DNA of 57,751 nucleotides. Origin: Chlorobiota bacterium. Its GTDB lineage: Bacteria > Bacteroidota > Ignavibacteria > Tepidaquicellales > OLB5. Location of the stretch: contig JAKEEM010000054.1 in NCBI GenBank assembly GCA_022616535.1, forward strand, positions 1 through 57,751. The letters are read 5' to 3'. A model generated the notes under the pieces. It saw only the letters and a program-made list of their open reading frames with translations, ran no database searches and was not told where the DNA came from. Position 1 is the stretch's first letter, and every line of letters begins with the position of its first letter. The position numbers and the translations under genes were made by a program. Of this stretch, positions 50,182-57,751 are shown piece after piece.

Positions 50182-52668
50182 ATGAATTTAATTACAAGAT
50201 TTTTAAAAATTTCAGTCCTCAGTGTAATACTTTCGCTTATTATTATTTTACTGGCGGGAATAATCACAGGCACAATTTATGCACAAACACAATCAGGCAG
50301 TGTAAGCGGAAGTGTAATCGATAAAACGAATAATTCTCCATTAGAAGCGGCTGATGTTACCATTCAAAGGCAAAGAGACTCCTCCTTAGTAAAAGGAACA
50401 AGCACCAATAGCGACGGCAGATTCACAATAACCGAAATTCCATACGGAAGATACTTTATAAAAGCAAATGTTGTAGGATATAATTTTGCAACAGTTAGCG
50501 GAATTATCATTAATCAGGATAATAAAACCGTGACACTTGAGCCTATAGGGCTTACAAGCGGTACAACTACTACAGAGGAAATTGTAGTTGAGGGTGAAAA
50601 AAGCTTAATTGAGTTTAAACCCGATAAGAAAATATTCAATGTTTCAAAAAATATGACCACACAGGGAAGCTCACTGATTGACCTGCTTAGGGAAGTCCCA
50701 TCTGTAACTGTCGACCAGGACGGTAATGTCAGTCTGCGCGGTAGCGAAGGAGTAAAGATTATGATAGACGGCAGACATTTCGGACTAGAGGGACAAAGCA
50801 GAAACATCATACTTGAGCAGATTCCTGCGAGCGATGTAGAAAGCATAGAGCTTATTACAAACCCTTCGGCTAAATATGAAGCTGAAGGTTCAGCAGGCAT
50901 CATAAATGTAATTTTAAAAAAGCAAAAGCAGCATGGCTTGGGATATAACGGAAATCTAGCATTAAATCTGGCAACTGGTGATAAATACGGCGGACAGATA
51001 AGCTTAAATCTCAAGAAGGATAAGGTTAACATTTACGGCAATTACAGCTACAATATCAGAAATTTCACTATGAGCGGGTTTAACGAAAGATTCTATCTGG
51101 ATAATCCCTCCATATCGCAAATTTCACAGGATAACACAGGAAGAGGCAGAAATAAATCGCACCTGATTAAACTAGGAATGGATTACGCAATTGACCAGAA
51201 AAATACACTTGGGTTTTCTTTTAATTACAGAAATTCCGACCGCTTGAGAGGAAACACATCAATAAATAAAGAGTATGACCGATCAAACAATCTAGTCAGC
51301 GATTATTTTACAACATCAAACGATATAGATAAAGATTATTCATTTGATATTAATGCAAACTACCTGTTAAGATTTAAAATACCCCAGCAAACATTGAGTG
51401 CCGATTTGTCTTTTTCAAGAGATTCAGATGATGAAACTGAGGAAAATTATGATACATATATTTCACCCGTTAATAACACACCCGATAAACGAAATGAATA
51501 TTCAAAAGAAATTGATGACGCTTTGACGGGAAAAATAGATTATGTTCATCCGTTTTCAAAAGATATAAAGCTTGAAACCGGTTACAGAGGGTCTTACAAA
51601 AAAAGAGATATTGATTTCAGAGTAGAAAATTATGACTACAGCTTAAACCAGTTTGTAACCGACTTTACACAGTCAAACAGATTTATTTACAAGGAGCAAA
51701 TTCATGCAGCATACGGAATTTATACTCAGCAGCTAGGAAGTTTCGGGTTTTCACTTGGACTTAGGGCTGAGCAGACTTTTATAAATGGAGAGCTGCAGAA
51801 TACAAGCCAGTTTTATGACAGAAACTACATTGATTTCTTCCCGAGTGCAAGCTTGTCGCAAAAATTAACCAAATCGACAGAAATTCAGTTAAGCTACTCA
51901 CGAAGAGTAAACCGTCCCCGTCACAGGCAGCTGAACCCGTTTATATCTTACTGGGGACCAAACAATTATTCACAGGGAAATCCCAATCTGAATCCCGAAT
52001 TCACCGATTCATACGAGTTTAACCTTATTCAATATTTTCCGTGGGCCACTATAACACCGGGGATTTTCTACAGGTATACAAAAGACGAGATTTCAAGGCA
52101 GCGTTCACTGCTTGACAGCATAACCACGCTTACGACATTTGTAAATCTTAACAGCTCAAAAGCATACGGCGGAGAGCTTATATTAAGCTTACAGCCCGTT
52201 AAGATTTTAAGCATCAACGGCACATTCAGCTATTTCAGGACGGAAGTCGACGCAACAAATCTTCAAAGCGGTTTGACTAATGCAGCAAGTACATGGTCAG
52301 CAAGGGGATTGACAACGATAAATCTTCCAGCTGATTTCAGTCTCCAAGCTTCTTATTTTTATACAGGAAAAAGGGTAACATCAAACGGAACAATTGATCC
52401 GTTCCAGTCATTTGATGCGGCTTTAAAAAAAGATTTATTCGATAAAAAGCTAAGTATTGCTCTAAGAGCAAGCGATATTTTCAACACAGCAAAATTTGTA
52501 GTAAACATTGACGATGCCTATTTCCGAGAGTATTTTGAAAGAGTCAGGGATTCAAGAGGATTATATCTGAATATTAGCTACAAATTCGGACAGGAAGAAA
52601 GAAAGCAAAGCAGTAAAAGAAAAAGAGAAAATAACCAGAACGAGGAAGACACAGATTTTGATTTTTAG
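50182..52668 (+). CDS. Outer-membrane beta-barrel receptor, paralogue of 46264-48711
   Basis: The 828-residue protein has the same architecture as its neighbour: a membrane-spanning signal sequence, a carboxypeptidase regulatory-like domain (about 42-125), a plug (DLLREVPSVTVDQDGNVSLRG, GSAGIINVILKK) and a barrel, with a basic region and a terminal DTDFDF. Many motifs align nearly residue for residue (PASDVESIELITNPSAKYEAEG against PANSIESIELITNPSSKYEAEG). The unusually long hydrophobic N-terminus (about 10-34) is a difference. The two genes arose by duplication. The ligand is unknown and no TonB box is obvious. Confidence 0.88.
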   Translation: MNLITRFLKISVLSVILSLIIILLAGIITGTIYAQTQSGSVSGSVIDKTNNSPLEAADVTIQRQRDSSLVKGTSTNSDGRFTITEIPYGRYFIKANVVGYNFATVSGIIINQDNKTVTLEPIGLTSGTTTTEEIVVEGEKSLIEFKPDKKIFNVSKNMTTQGSSLIDLLREVPSVTVDQDGNVSLRGSEGVKIMIDGRHFGLEGQSRNIILEQIPASDVESIELITNPSAKYEAEGSAGIINVILKKQKQHGLGYNGNLALNLATGDKYGGQISLNLKKDKVNIYGNYSYNIRNFTMSGFNERFYLDNPSISQISQDNTGRGRNKSHLIKLGMDYAIDQKNTLGFSFNYRNSDRLRGNTSINKEYDRSNNLVSDYFTTSNDIDKDYSFDINANYLLRFKIPQQTLSADLSFSRDSDDETEENYDTYISPVNNTPDKRNEYSKEIDDALTGKIDYVHPFSKDIKLETGYRGSYKKRDIDFRVENYDYSLNQFVTDFTQSNRFIYKEQIHAAYGIYTQQLGSFGFSLGLRAEQTFINGELQNTSQFYDRNYIDFFPSASLSQKLTKSTEIQLSYSRRVNRPRHRQLNPFISYWGPNNYSQGNPNLNPEFTDSYEFNLIQYFPWATITPGIFYRYTKDEISRQRSLLDSITTLTTFVNLNSSKAYGGELILSLQPVKILSINGTFSYFRTEVDATNLQSGLTNAASTWSARGLTTINLPADFSLQASYFYTGKRVTSNGTIDPFQSFDAALKKDLFDKKLSIALRASDIFNTAKFVVNIDDAYFREYFERVRDSRGLYLNISYKFGQEERKQSSKRKRENNQNEEDTDFDF

Positions 52669-52690
52669 CGAAAGCTAAAACTACCTCCGA

Positions 52691-52723
52691 AAAAGGCAGT
52701 AAGTTATTTTAATACTGCCTTTT
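52691..52723. terminator. Bidirectional terminator between convergent genes
   Basis: AAAAGGCAGTA and TACTGCCTTTT form a perfect 11-bp stem over an 11-base loop. A and T tracts on either side let it work for both the receptor gene and the reverse gene at 52741. Confidence 0.88.
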
Positions 52724-52740
52724 ATCATTTAATCTCAGAA

Positions 52741-53205
52741 TCAATTAAAAAAATACCTGAAACCGATTCCGCCGTTAATGCTAACATCTGTTTTCGGAGT
52801 CAGGTCTAGAACAGGAACAATTTCTAGGAAAATATCGACCGGAGCGCCCGCAAACATGTAATCAATCCCGAACGGAACTCTAATCCCAATTCTGTCATCG
52901 GTATTGCTCTTATTGTTTTTAATCTTAATCCTCCCCCCCACACCGACATAAAGCGGCATTTTTCCTGTTGAAATATTTATAACGTTGTAAATATGGTGCA
53001 GGTAATCTGCGTGTATGTGAAGTGAACCCTGGTTTACAAACGACCACGCAAGCCCAGCATCTACCGCTGAAGTAGAGGAAAGCCAACCCTTAAAGCTCAA
53101 GCCTGTCGGTTCACCTACAATAATTCCAATTCCAAAACCTTTATCTTGAGAGTATGTACTGAGTGTCATCAAAATTAAAAATATTAATGATTTAAAGATT
53201 TTCAT
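52741..53205 (-). CDS. Small outer-membrane beta-barrel protein (BAPKO_0422-like)
   Basis: The 154-residue protein has a signal peptide ending at STYSQ and then amphipathic strands with repeated glycines (GFGIGIIVGEPTGLSFKGWL, LYVGVGGRIKI, GIRVPFGIDYMFAGAPVDIFLEIVPVLDL, GGIGFRYFFN). The PVDIFLEIVPVLDL segment and the aromatic end are typical of the BAPKO_0422-type small barrels. Function is unknown. It is transcribed singly, and its stop faces the bidirectional terminator. Confidence 0.8.
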   Translation of the reverse strand: MKIFKSLIFLILMTLSTYSQDKGFGIGIIVGEPTGLSFKGWLSSTSAVDAGLAWSFVNQGSLHIHADYLHHIYNVINISTGKMPLYVGVGGRIKIKNNKSNTDDRIGIRVPFGIDYMFAGAPVDIFLEIVPVLDLTPKTDVSINGGIGFRYFFN

Positions 53206-53330
53206 TATTATTGCCCCTCCTTGAATGCAATATAAAAAAAGAATTGTTCAAATTCGAATTAATTTGGTTTTAAAAGCAATTTCTTGGGATTTAACTAAAA
53301 TATTGCATTTTTTTAGTACCCTCTTCTTTG

Positions 53331-53338
53331 TAGTTTTG
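53331..53338 (+). promoter_or_regulatory. -7 box TAnnTTTG for the helical protein gene
   Basis: TAGTTTTG matches the consensus exactly. Downstream, in the predicted leader, GTGCC and GGCAC (53342-53346 and 53354-53358) can form a small hairpin before the ATG at 53381. Confidence 0.5.
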
Positions 53339-53380
53339 TGTGTGCCAAACAACGGCACTTAGATAGAGAAATCAGGATTT

Positions 53381-53797
53381 ATGACACTGCTCGAATTGTT
53401 ATACTATAAACCTGATCTAATTCTGCTCGATTCAACAAACTGCCTTGTAAGAGCCCAACTTCAGCACTACAAACCATTAAGCCCGGAATTAATAAGATTC
53501 AGATTTCTTAAGCTATTTCAGGCACTTGTGAAATGTGTTGAAACCAATTCATTTAACGGAATCATTAAATTTATGGATAAAGTATCCGACGAAAGATATG
53601 AATTGGGCTTTGAGATTCATGAAGTTCAAACAGCCATAAATATACTTGAAGAATGTTTGTGGAAAAAGATTCTGAAATTCGTTGATGATGATAAACAAAT
53701 CAGCGCAATGAAACAGGTTACAAGAATATTATGCAATGCTAAAATGGAGCTGGCCGGAAGGTATGCTCTGTTAAGCAAAGAATATATTTACAACTAA
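53381..53797 (+). CDS. All-helical protein resembling RsbRD-type sensory N-terminal domains
   Basis: The 138-residue protein has no signal peptide and is predicted all-helical. Segments such as LIRFRFLKLFQALVKCVE and VQTAINILEECLWKKILKF resemble the RsbRD N-terminal domain, which in other proteins is a regulatory dimer unit. No kinase, STAS or other output domain is attached, so it would be a stand-alone unit. The resemblance is modest and a different helical family is possible. It has its own promoter box and a very strong terminator. Confidence 0.6.
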   Translation: MTLLELLYYKPDLILLDSTNCLVRAQLQHYKPLSPELIRFRFLKLFQALVKCVETNSFNGIIKFMDKVSDERYELGFEIHEVQTAINILEECLWKKILKFVDDDKQISAMKQVTRILCNAKMELAGRYALLSKEYIYN

Positions 53798-53831
53798 ACT
53801 TCTATCGGGCATTTAGGTCACAATAACATAA

Positions 53832-53872
53832 AGAAACAAAAAAGGCAGGCAAACCCTGCCTTTTTTGTTTCT
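53832..53872 (+). terminator. Very long perfect-stem terminator
   Basis: Two 18-bp perfectly complementary arms (53832-53849 and 53855-53872) surround a 5-base loop. The GGCAGG/CCTGCC heart is followed by T6, and A6 on the left makes it usable in both directions. Confidence 0.9.
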
Positions 53873-53937
53873 AATCGCAGGGGTCATAAAAAATAAATTA
53901 GTTTTAATTTTTCATTTCATTAATCGTGACAAAAGTA

Positions 53938-53945
53938 TATTTTTG
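53938..53945 (+). promoter_or_regulatory. -7 box TAnnTTTG for lysA
   Basis: TATTTTTG is an exact match, 30 bases before the lysA ATG at 53976. Confidence 0.5.
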
Positions 53946-53975
53946 CACTCATTATTCGATAACTAAACTTTTTAT

Positions 53976-55253
53976 ATGAACCATTTTTATATTAAGGATA
54001 ACAGGCTTTATGCAGAAAATTTTCTTGTTGAAGATTTAGCAAAGGAATTCGGGACTCCGCTTTACATTTACAGCAAAAATCAAATTCTGAAAAATTACAG
54101 GGAAATAAACCAGCCGCTCGTAAATTCAAAGCTTGATTTTATTAACTGCTATGCAATTAAAGCAAATTCAAACCCCGAAATATTAAAGCTTCTCGCAGAG
54201 GAAGGAGCTGGAGCGGAAATTGCATCCGGGGGCGAGCTCTATCTCGCACACAAATTCGGTTATCTACGAAATAAAATAACATTTACAGGTGTAGGAAAAA
54301 CCGACGAGGAAATTGAATACGCGCTTAAGGAAAATATTTTCAATTTTACGGTTGAATCGATGCAGGAAGTAAAAGTAATCTCTGAAATAGCACACAAGCT
54401 TGGTGTGATTGCAAGAGTATCCATAAGAGTAAATCCCGATATTGATGCTAAAACACATCCTTATATAACGACCGGTATGAAGGAAAACAAATTCGGAATT
54501 GACAGTAAAGACATTATCGAAGTATTTAAAACAGCATTAAAGATGCCAAATATTGATGTAATCGGAATACATTCGCACATCGGCTCTCAAATAACCGATG
54601 TTGACCCATATATAGAAGCAGTGAAATATCTCGGCGACTTGATAAAGAAAGTTGAAGCAATGGGTGTTAACATTCGTTACTTAAACTTCGGGGGAGGTTT
54701 CGGGGTAAGATACAAAAATGTATTAACTCACAGGTATATTCCCTTTGAGGAAGATGAAATTAAGGAATATGCATCGCTTGGCGATCATATTGAATCGGTT
54801 ATAAAGCTTCTTTCGGTATACAATAAAAAGCTTGTTATCGAACCGGGCCGCTCGCTGGTTGCAAATGCAGGCATTTTAGCCGGCAAAGTTCTGTTCATAA
54901 AACAGGGTGAAGTTAAAAAATTTGTTATAACTGATACGGGTATGAATGACTTAATGAGACCTTGTTTGTACCAGGCATACCACCAGCTGGTACCATTAAA
55001 TTTAAAGGATACCGGCACTGAAACAGTTGATATCGTTGGTCCGGTTTGTGAAACATCAGACTTTCTTGCGGCAAAACGATGCATCCAAAGGCTTGAGCGG
55101 GGGGACAGGTTTGCTGTTATGACAACCGGTGCATACGGTTACTCGCTTTCTTCAAACTACAATGCAAGGTTAAGACCTGCTGAAGTACTTGTTGACGGAG
55201 ATAAATACCGCCTTATTCGTGAACGTGAAAAAGTCGAAGAGCTGCACTATTAA
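53976..55253 (+). CDS. lysA: Diaminopimelate decarboxylase
   Basis: LysA decarboxylates meso-diaminopimelate to lysine with pyridoxal phosphate. The 425 residues show the PLP lysine K62 in YAIKANSN, HIGSQI, the GGGFG phosphate-binding loop (LNFGGGFGVRY), EPGRSLVANAG, the active-site cysteine in GPVCETSDFLA and GAYGYSLSSNYNARLRP. The YYK-type Y and ring-stacking residues are in place. It ends 13 bases before the S9 peptidase ATG, so both may share a message. Confidence 0.95.
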   Translation: MNHFYIKDNRLYAENFLVEDLAKEFGTPLYIYSKNQILKNYREINQPLVNSKLDFINCYAIKANSNPEILKLLAEEGAGAEIASGGELYLAHKFGYLRNKITFTGVGKTDEEIEYALKENIFNFTVESMQEVKVISEIAHKLGVIARVSIRVNPDIDAKTHPYITTGMKENKFGIDSKDIIEVFKTALKMPNIDVIGIHSHIGSQITDVDPYIEAVKYLGDLIKKVEAMGVNIRYLNFGGGFGVRYKNVLTHRYIPFEEDEIKEYASLGDHIESVIKLLSVYNKKLVIEPGRSLVANAGILAGKVLFIKQGEVKKFVITDTGMNDLMRPCLYQAYHQLVPLNLKDTGTETVDIVGPVCETSDFLAAKRCIQRLERGDRFAVMTTGAYGYSLSSNYNARLRPAEVLVDGDKYRLIREREKVEELHY

Positions 55254-55266
55254 TGACAAATTTCAA

Positions 55267-57459
55267 ATGAAAAATGTTAAATTATTAAGAGCAGGGGCTA
55301 TTTTTTCTATGCTCATTTTTTTTTATCCCGACTCATTAGCTCAGAACGTAACCCTTGAATACATTTTTCAGGACACTAATATTATAAACCCCCGCCCTGC
55401 ATTAAAATTTATAAACTCTAAATTTAATAAGATTTATTATTATGCTGACGACGATTATGACGGCAAACTTAGCTTGTTTGATCATAATTATTTAACTGGC
55501 GAAACCTATAAATATTCCGATACCGGAGAAACTGCCTCGGAATTTGTAATCCTGCCGGAAGGAAATGCTCTTTCAATTATAAAAGGTGATTTATATATAT
55601 CAAAAGATTTTGTAAATACAAGAGCGTTTTCAAAAGATTTGCAGATTACAAATTCCGATAAATATGAATATTCACCAGAAGTTATAGATAATGCAGTAAT
55701 TTACCGGCACAGCGGGAATTATTATATAACACGATTCTTTCTTAACGATATTAATGATACTCCAAAAGTTTCAAATGAGCTTCAGCTTACAAGCGATGAA
55801 TCCGATTCCGTTTCATATCAATTGCTTGCCATCAAAAAACCTGAGCTGGATTTCGATGAACTTTCAAAAACGTTTTTGCGTATTTTGTTTGCAAGATATG
55901 ATAACAGTTCAAAACAGGAGCTTATTTTTCCCGACTATATGACTGAATTTGTAAAGGGCGAAAGAAAAAAAAGAGGTATATCGAAAGTCAAACTTTTTGA
56001 ATATGAATTAAGAGTTAAAGGAACAGATTCAATATATAAATTCATAAACGAGATAAAATATCCAGATTCCATAAGATACTGCACAGTTTACGCAGATTAT
56101 TCTCCTCGTACAAAATATATAATTCTTGATGCGGAAAGCCTTGACCGCCACAACAGGAAATTATACTATTACAATACGTGGGATAAAACAATTAACGAAA
56201 TATATTCCGAAAGTGATTCTGCTTGGTATGAACGACACGGAAATACAACTTCGTTTATAAATGACAGTGTAATAATTTTTGAATCCGAAGTATCCGGTTA
56301 TAATAACCTTTATTCAATAAAAGCTGACGGAACGGGTTTCCAAAAAATTGCAGGCGATAACTATACGACTCTCGAATCTGTAATTGACAGAAAAACCGGT
56401 AAAATTTACTTCTCTGCAAACAGGGAAAAACCTTATGAATACTTCATTTACGAAACTGATTTTGACGGTATTATCTTAAAACAAATAACATCAGAAAGCG
56501 GGGACGTTGAGGATTTAAGAATCTCTGCAGAAGGGAGTTACTTATTTTATTCACAGTCATTTATAAACAAACCAAATGAACTGCGTATTCTAAGTCTTCA
56601 GGATTACAGCTCCAGACAAATAACAAATGCAGTTTCCCCGGAATTTTCACAAGTTGATTGGAACATACCCGAATTAATTACATTCCCAAACGAGGAAGAC
56701 GGTCAGTTAGTTTACGCTTTTTTATACAAGCCAAAAGACTACAATCCGAAAAAAAAATATCCGCTTATCTGCTTTGCACACGGTGCGGGTTATTTGCAAA
56801 ACGTAACTTACGGTTTCAGTCCCTACCGTGATAATTTTATGGTCAACACTTTTCTGACCGGCGAAGGTTTTGTAATACTTGATATAGATTTCCGCGGAAG
56901 CAGAGGATACGGCAAAGAGTTTCGCAATAAAACTTACAGAAATCTCGGCTACTGGGAAGTTTCGGACTACATAAGCGGCATAAACTACCTTAGCTCGCAA
57001 GGGATAACTAATAGTGAGAAAATCGGTATTTACGGCGGCAGCTACGGCGGATTTATAACACTAATGGCTTTATTCAGGCACCCGGAAATTTTTAAATGCG
57101 GAGTAGCACTTAGGGCAGTTTCCAACTGGAAAAATTATTTTTACAGCAACTGGTGGTATACGCTCGCGCGGCTCGGTGATTACAACAAAGATGAGATTAA
57201 ACAATATTACGATATTTCCTCCCCGATAACATACGCTGAAAACCTGCAAGGACAGCTCCTTATGACTCACGGAATGCTTGACGACAACGTTTTTTTTCAG
57301 GATATGGTCCAACTCACACAAAAGCTTATAGATAACAAGAAAGATTTTGAAGTTATGTTTTACCCCAAAGAAAACCATTCATTTTACAGACAGACGAGCT
57401 GGTTAGACCAGTATAAAAGGATTTGGAAATTCTTTGAAAAGAATTTAAAAAATGAGTAA
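55267..57459 (+). CDS. Prolyl-oligopeptidase family (S9) peptidase, exported
   Basis: This is an exported serine peptidase related to dipeptidyl peptidase IV and acylaminoacyl peptidase. From the ATG at 55267 it has 730 residues, with a signal peptide ending near DSLAQ. A region of WD40-like propeller strands follows (YYYADDDYDGKLSLFDHN, IKADGTGFQKI, FSANREKPYEYFIYETDFDG). The C-terminal alpha/beta-hydrolase has the nucleophile in GGSYGGF, aspartate in MLDDNVFF and histidine in PKENHSFY. Starting 26 codons earlier would overlap lysA, so the ATG is preferred. The peptide preference is unknown. Confidence 0.9.
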   Translation: MKNVKLLRAGAIFSMLIFFYPDSLAQNVTLEYIFQDTNIINPRPALKFINSKFNKIYYYADDDYDGKLSLFDHNYLTGETYKYSDTGETASEFVILPEGNALSIIKGDLYISKDFVNTRAFSKDLQITNSDKYEYSPEVIDNAVIYRHSGNYYITRFFLNDINDTPKVSNELQLTSDESDSVSYQLLAIKKPELDFDELSKTFLRILFARYDNSSKQELIFPDYMTEFVKGERKKRGISKVKLFEYELRVKGTDSIYKFINEIKYPDSIRYCTVYADYSPRTKYIILDAESLDRHNRKLYYYNTWDKTINEIYSESDSAWYERHGNTTSFINDSVIIFESEVSGYNNLYSIKADGTGFQKIAGDNYTTLESVIDRKTGKIYFSANREKPYEYFIYETDFDGIILKQITSESGDVEDLRISAEGSYLFYSQSFINKPNELRILSLQDYSSRQITNAVSPEFSQVDWNIPELITFPNEEDGQLVYAFLYKPKDYNPKKKYPLICFAHGAGYLQNVTYGFSPYRDNFMVNTFLTGEGFVILDIDFRGSRGYGKEFRNKTYRNLGYWEVSDYISGINYLSSQGITNSEKIGIYGGSYGGFITLMALFRHPEIFKCGVALRAVSNWKNYFYSNWWYTLARLGDYNKDEIKQYYDISSPITYAENLQGQLLMTHGMLDDNVFFQDMVQLTQKLIDNKKDFEVMFYPKENHSFYRQTSWLDQYKRIWKFFEKNLKNE

Positions 57460-57496
57460 TTTACCATAAGCCCTTCTTAATTAAACCATAAAATCA

Positions 57497-57751
57497 TTGG
57501 GATTACTTGTTCACACAAAATTTCCGGACACAACTAACCCAAAGTTTAACTTTGTTGAATGGAACCGGCAGTTTATCAAAAATAATGTAATAATTTACGG
57601 CAATTATTCCTCTGCTTTCTTTGATACTCACTGGACACCTCTGTCAATCAAAAATGCATTCAAAGGCACCGAATACTACGTCATAGGCAATATAAAATAC
57701 GGTGTTGACGACACAAATTATCTCATAACAAATCACGATACTATGTATGAA
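57497..57751 (+). CDS. AraC-type regulator N-terminal part, cut by window edge
   Basis: A TTG at 57497 opens 85 codons to the window edge; an in-frame stop lies 15 bases upstream. The translation contains a FFDTHWTPLSIKNAFKGTEYY block and a VDDTNYLITNHDTMYE strand. This looks like the ligand-sensing cupin-like domain of AraC-family regulators (usual form LSIK...G.E.Y...G..Y.V....YLI.N.G). The helix-turn-helix part would lie beyond the edge. It lies 37 bases after the peptidase stop on the same strand. Confidence 0.55.
   Translation, partial: MGLLVHTKFPDTTNPKFNFVEWNRQFIKNNVIIYGNYSSAFFDTHWTPLSIKNAFKGTEYYVIGNIKYGVDDTNYLITNHDTMYE

Noticed and set aside
1-57751. tRNA, rRNA, CRISPR array, integrase, transposase or prophage genes
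   Set aside because: I looked in all intergenic stretches and saw no cloverleaf, rRNA block, regularly spaced repeat or mobile-element gene. A covariance-model search could still find a small RNA that I missed.

Overview
This is a gene-dense, AT-rich bacterial chromosome segment carrying about 50 protein genes and no rRNA, tRNA, phage or CRISPR locus that I can see. The type IX secretion genes porU and porV, the T9SS-style C-terminal sorting domains, SusC-like outer-membrane barrels and several exact TAnnTTTG -7 promoter boxes place it in the Bacteroidota/Chlorobiota group. The coexistence of porUV with CcmAB and tyrosine catabolism suits an Ignavibacteria- or Kapabacteria-like lineage, but that finer placement is inference.

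Layout. 1-5403: a cut TolB-like propeller gene, glutamate dehydrogenase, then a forward run of a membrane-anchored unknown, bamD, a hotdog thioesterase and ccmA-ccmB. 5578-9780: a TPR protein, then a reverse run of a Ste24-type protease, pdxA and an FtsE-type ATPase. 9897-15498: a forward run of an amidohydrolase-like lipoprotein, prmC, dtd, a DUF2520 protein, a barrel protein, a site-2-type protease and a DUF1232 protein, mostly coupled by short overlaps. 15512-25227: reverse genes for a glycosyltransferase, an M6-like secreted protein, porV and porU. 25455-29336: reverse run sucD, folB, folK, deoxynucleoside kinase, a small membrane protein and a GT9 enzyme. 29605-35906: reverse genes for a coiled-coil lipoprotein, amiC, a frameshifted yajQ, the DUF2442/DUF4160 pair, a methyltransferase, an EVE protein and a PcrA/UvrD helicase. 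36188-45445: a 1251-residue flavin/iron-sulfur oxidoreductase, an OsmC protein, tryptophanase, an esterase, and fumarylacetoacetase with an uncharacterised partner. 45601-57751: small proteins, two paralogous outer-membrane receptors flanking an AlkX/YcaQ glycosylase, a small barrel, a helical protein, lysA, an S9 peptidase and a cut AraC-type regulator.

Most notable. Two proteins keep a catalytic fold but have lost their metal ligands: the M6-like protein beside porUV has the HExxH positions replaced, and the YtcJ-like lipoprotein has lost all its usual histidines. Both look like conserved-fold, non-catalytic proteins. Two matching CRP/FNR-type dyads (core ATGA-N6-TCAT) lie at exactly the same distance from -7 boxes upstream of the large oxidoreductase and of tryptophanase, which predicts a shared class II activator. 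Other points are a possible slippage site in a 9-A run at the lysine-rich end of sucD, a one-base break in yajQ, an uncharacterised protein abutting fumarylacetoacetase, and dispersed nested palindromic repeats.
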